A DNA stretch of 64,000 bases from Candidatus Nitrososphaera gargensis Ga9.2 (GTDB lineage Archaea > Thermoproteota > Nitrososphaeria > Nitrososphaerales > Nitrososphaeraceae), in contig NC_018719.1 of NCBI RefSeq assembly GCF_000303155.1, positions 434,001 to 498,000 of the forward strand, read 5' to 3'. A program made the position numbers and the translations under genes. Every line of letters starts with the position of its first letter. Within the stretch, counting starts at the first letter, position 1. This document shows, piece by piece, positions 62,514 to 64,000 of the stretch. The notes under the pieces were generated by a model. It was not told where the DNA came from and made no database searches. It worked only from the letters and a program-made list of their open reading frames with translations.

Positions 62514-63164
62514 GTGACTGCTCCAGCCATAGCGACGATCATGCTCAAGGAGTTTTGGGGTTCGGAGATTCCTTGGCCGCTGAATTCTCTGGTTGACGGA
62601 TTGTTTAGAGCACAAATGGAGGTAAGTTTTGGTCACACTCTTGAAATAGAACCGCGGCTGTTTATAGAACGAGACCTGCACGACTTTCTGACTGTCACCG
62701 GTTACAGGCAGCTGTACGACTATCTCTACAATGTCTACAGCTTGGAGTATAGCCAGCACCATTTGGAGCCTATGGACTGGGAGCTTGTAGGGAAATATGT
62801 CCACACTCCACACTGGATTGAATACGAGGAGAAAGACCGATATCGCGACCGCCTGCCTATTCGCAGCCACATTGGCGGCGACAGGCCATACAGGACCATC
62901 TCGGAATACAAACTGGATGCAACGATTCTAAAGGTCAGGAAGACATTTGAAGAATGGCTGGACAAAGGCACTCTTCACATAGAGCCAGACATACCGTCGC
63001 GCAGAGAACTTAAGGAGGCCTACAGCTTCTTTAGCTCTAAGGCTGAGCTTCGCAAGAGACTCGATGACTATATTGAGAATGTGAGGAAAGAACTTTACGC
63101 ATGTGGAATTTACTACAGAGCAAATGTGCTGTCTCACGTAGTTCGCCGATTGCTACTCGCATAA
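62514..63164 (+). CDS. Hypothetical protein
   Basis: 216 residues, GTG start. Helical and charged, e.g. LRKRLDDYIENVRKELYACGIYYRANVLSHVVRRLLLA at the end and PHWIEYEEKDRYRDRLP in the middle. No family recognised. It lies after the tRNA-Pro gene in a region of weak, partly broken genes; possibly part of an integrated element. Confidence 0.5.
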   Translation: MTAPAIATIMLKEFWGSEIPWPLNSLVDGLFRAQMEVSFGHTLEIEPRLFIERDLHDFLTVTGYRQLYDYLYNVYSLEYSQHHLEPMDWELVGKYVHTPHWIEYEEKDRYRDRLPIRSHIGGDRPYRTISEYKLDATILKVRKTFEEWLDKGTLHIEPDIPSRRELKEAYSFFSSKAELRKRLDDYIENVRKELYACGIYYRANVLSHVVRRLLLA

Positions 63165-63192
63165 GATTTTTCTACTAGAAAAAATAGCACGC

Positions 63193-63541
63193 TTGTTGAA
63201 GCGGCTGAACCGTCTGTCGTTTTGGGACAGAATTAACAAGCTAGAAGAGGATTCAGGTTACAACCTGCTGTTCAGAGATTACATTGCGCCATACCGCGAA
63301 GGCAAGGATGTCGATGTTCCTCCAAAATTCCAGAAGGCATTCAACTTTGCAACCAAGATTGACGACCTATACTGGGATGCCGATTATCATGGCCTTGACT
63401 GCGCTGGCCAATCCTGCTCGTGCAAAGATACAACGCACAAGAAACGGACGTATCCAAAACTATGGAAAAAGGCTGGAGGAACTGGAAAAGCGCGTCGAGG
63501 CATGGAAAATAATGGTGGCCTGCAGGGCAGATAAAGCATGA
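63193..63541 (+). pseudogene. Possibly frameshifted helical protein
   Basis: Begins MLKRLNRLSFWDRINKLEEDSGYN with LLFRDYIAPYREGKDVDVPPKFQKAFNFATKIDDLYWDADYHG, then this frame loses protein character. The neighbouring frame carries a coiled-coil-like end RIQNYGKRLEELEKRVEAWKIMVACRADKA. One frame change near 63395-63450 would join them. Alternatively the first frame simply ends at 63534. Confidence 0.4.
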
Positions 63542-63630
63542 TTAGCCTCTGCGTGGAGGCGGAAGTAGACCCAGATCAGAACATCTGAGGAAGAATTTTT
63601 CGACAAACCTTGTTGTCTCTTCTCTCTATT

Positions 63631-64000
63631 TGACAAAGCTAACTTCGGGTTCAGAGCCAAACTGCCAAGATTGTTTCTGGCACAGGTGCTCAAACAGCTC
63701 TTCAAAATTGCTTCTAGCAGCCCAAGCTGGACCTGCGCTTTTTCAGGGCTCACAACAATGGTCTCCCTCTCCGGATCGTAGAATATTAGATATTCGGAAT
63801 CCGCAGATAACTTGACGTCGACTGCCTTGATATTGTAATGCTCTGCAAAGAGCCAGCACCCACCTCCAAAGAGGGCGGCCTGTCAAGTACTACGACCCTG
63901 AATATTTTTCGAACAACTTCGTCAGAAGGCAAATTAAAGCCTAGATACGGGATCCTGCGCTCCATGTAGTATTCAAGCAGCTTGTCTCTGGCAATCTCGT
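63631..64000 (-). pseudogene. Frameshifted gene truncated by window end
   Basis: Minus-strand frames in order: EIARDKLLEYYMERRIPYLGF with NLPSDEVVRKIFRVVVLDRPP, then HYNIKAVDVKLSADSEYLIFYDPERETIVVSPEKAQVQLGLLEA, then NFEELFEHLCQKQSWQFGSEPEVSFVK and stop at about 63631. At least two frame changes. Unknown family; the gene's start lies beyond base 64000. Confidence 0.5.

Noticed and set aside
62382-62870. Antisense 162-codon frame downstream of the tRNA
   Set aside because: It overlaps the more plausible plus-strand gene at 62514 and has no recognisable domain.

Overview
The window looks like a chromosomal segment of a soil ammonia-oxidising archaeon of the Nitrososphaera type (Thaumarchaeota / Nitrososphaeria). 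The evidence is archaeal information-processing genes (S6e, aIF2-gamma, uL2, the archaeal CCA-adding enzyme, UPF0200/UPF0201, deoxyhypusine synthase), a group II chaperonin, an F420-dependent dehydrogenase, two kinds of urea transporter beside a complete urease operon, several tiny zinc-finger proteins, and TATA boxes 25-30 nt upstream of leaderless start codons. No tool was run. Family calls come from motifs I can see plus general family knowledge.

Layout. 1-2705: a truncated winged-helix-like gene, then S6e, aIF2-gamma and a PIN protein. 2706-6670: decayed DNA (a tnpB relic and other broken frames) with a few small genes and a metallo-beta-lactamase-fold hydrolase. 6910-17907: a surface-glycan cluster (asparagine-synthase-like amidotransferase, GT2, sugar formyltransferase, polysaccharide deacetylase, two paralogous GT4s, methyltransferase, epimerase). 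It is interrupted by an IS1595-type insertion with terminal repeats and target duplication, and by an IS6-like relic. It ends at an oligosaccharyltransferase (AglB/STT3) whose C-terminus is a cyclophilin domain. 21634-24336: a small HExxH protein, an orphan ParB and an Lrp/AsnC regulator. 24476-40511: a urea island with a DUR3-type Na+/urea symporter carrying a UspA domain, a wrecked UreH-type nickel transporter, a tnpB relic with both terminal hairpins, a UT-family urea channel between inverted 21-bp repeats, ureABC, a thermosome paralog plus an unknown protein inside the operon, ureEFGD, and an intact His-rich nickel transporter. 40554-45341: two deoxyhypusine-synthase-family genes, a frameshifted cation/proton antiporter and a flavin-reductase pseudogene. 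45328-50711: a carbon block (glucoamylase-like hydrolase, 6-phosphogluconate dehydrogenase, cupin, cyclase, RpiA, F420-dependent glucose-6-phosphate dehydrogenase-like enzyme). 50845-56151: RNA and DNA maintenance genes and uL2. 56298-59984: siroheme nitrite/sulfite reductase, rhodanese, UPF0200/0201. 60027-62367: an ABC exporter, small zinc ribbons and an intron-containing tRNA-Pro. 62514-64000: poorly recognisable, partly frameshifted genes.

How it fits together. The urea block is a near-complete nitrogen-acquisition unit: two importers of different energetics, nickel uptake, the enzyme and its maturation factors. The chaperonin sits exactly where a folding or assembly factor would. The glycan cluster next to AglB suggests a locally encoded N-glycan with formylated amino sugars, and the fused cyclophilin could couple glycosylation to folding outside the cell. 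The 45-51 kb block can be read as an oxidative pentose-phosphate route fed from a stored glucan. The most novel signals are the chaperonin-urease operon, the AglB-cyclophilin fusion, the symporter-UspA fusion, the inverted repeats around the urea channel, and the tRNA-Pro intron at a non-canonical position.
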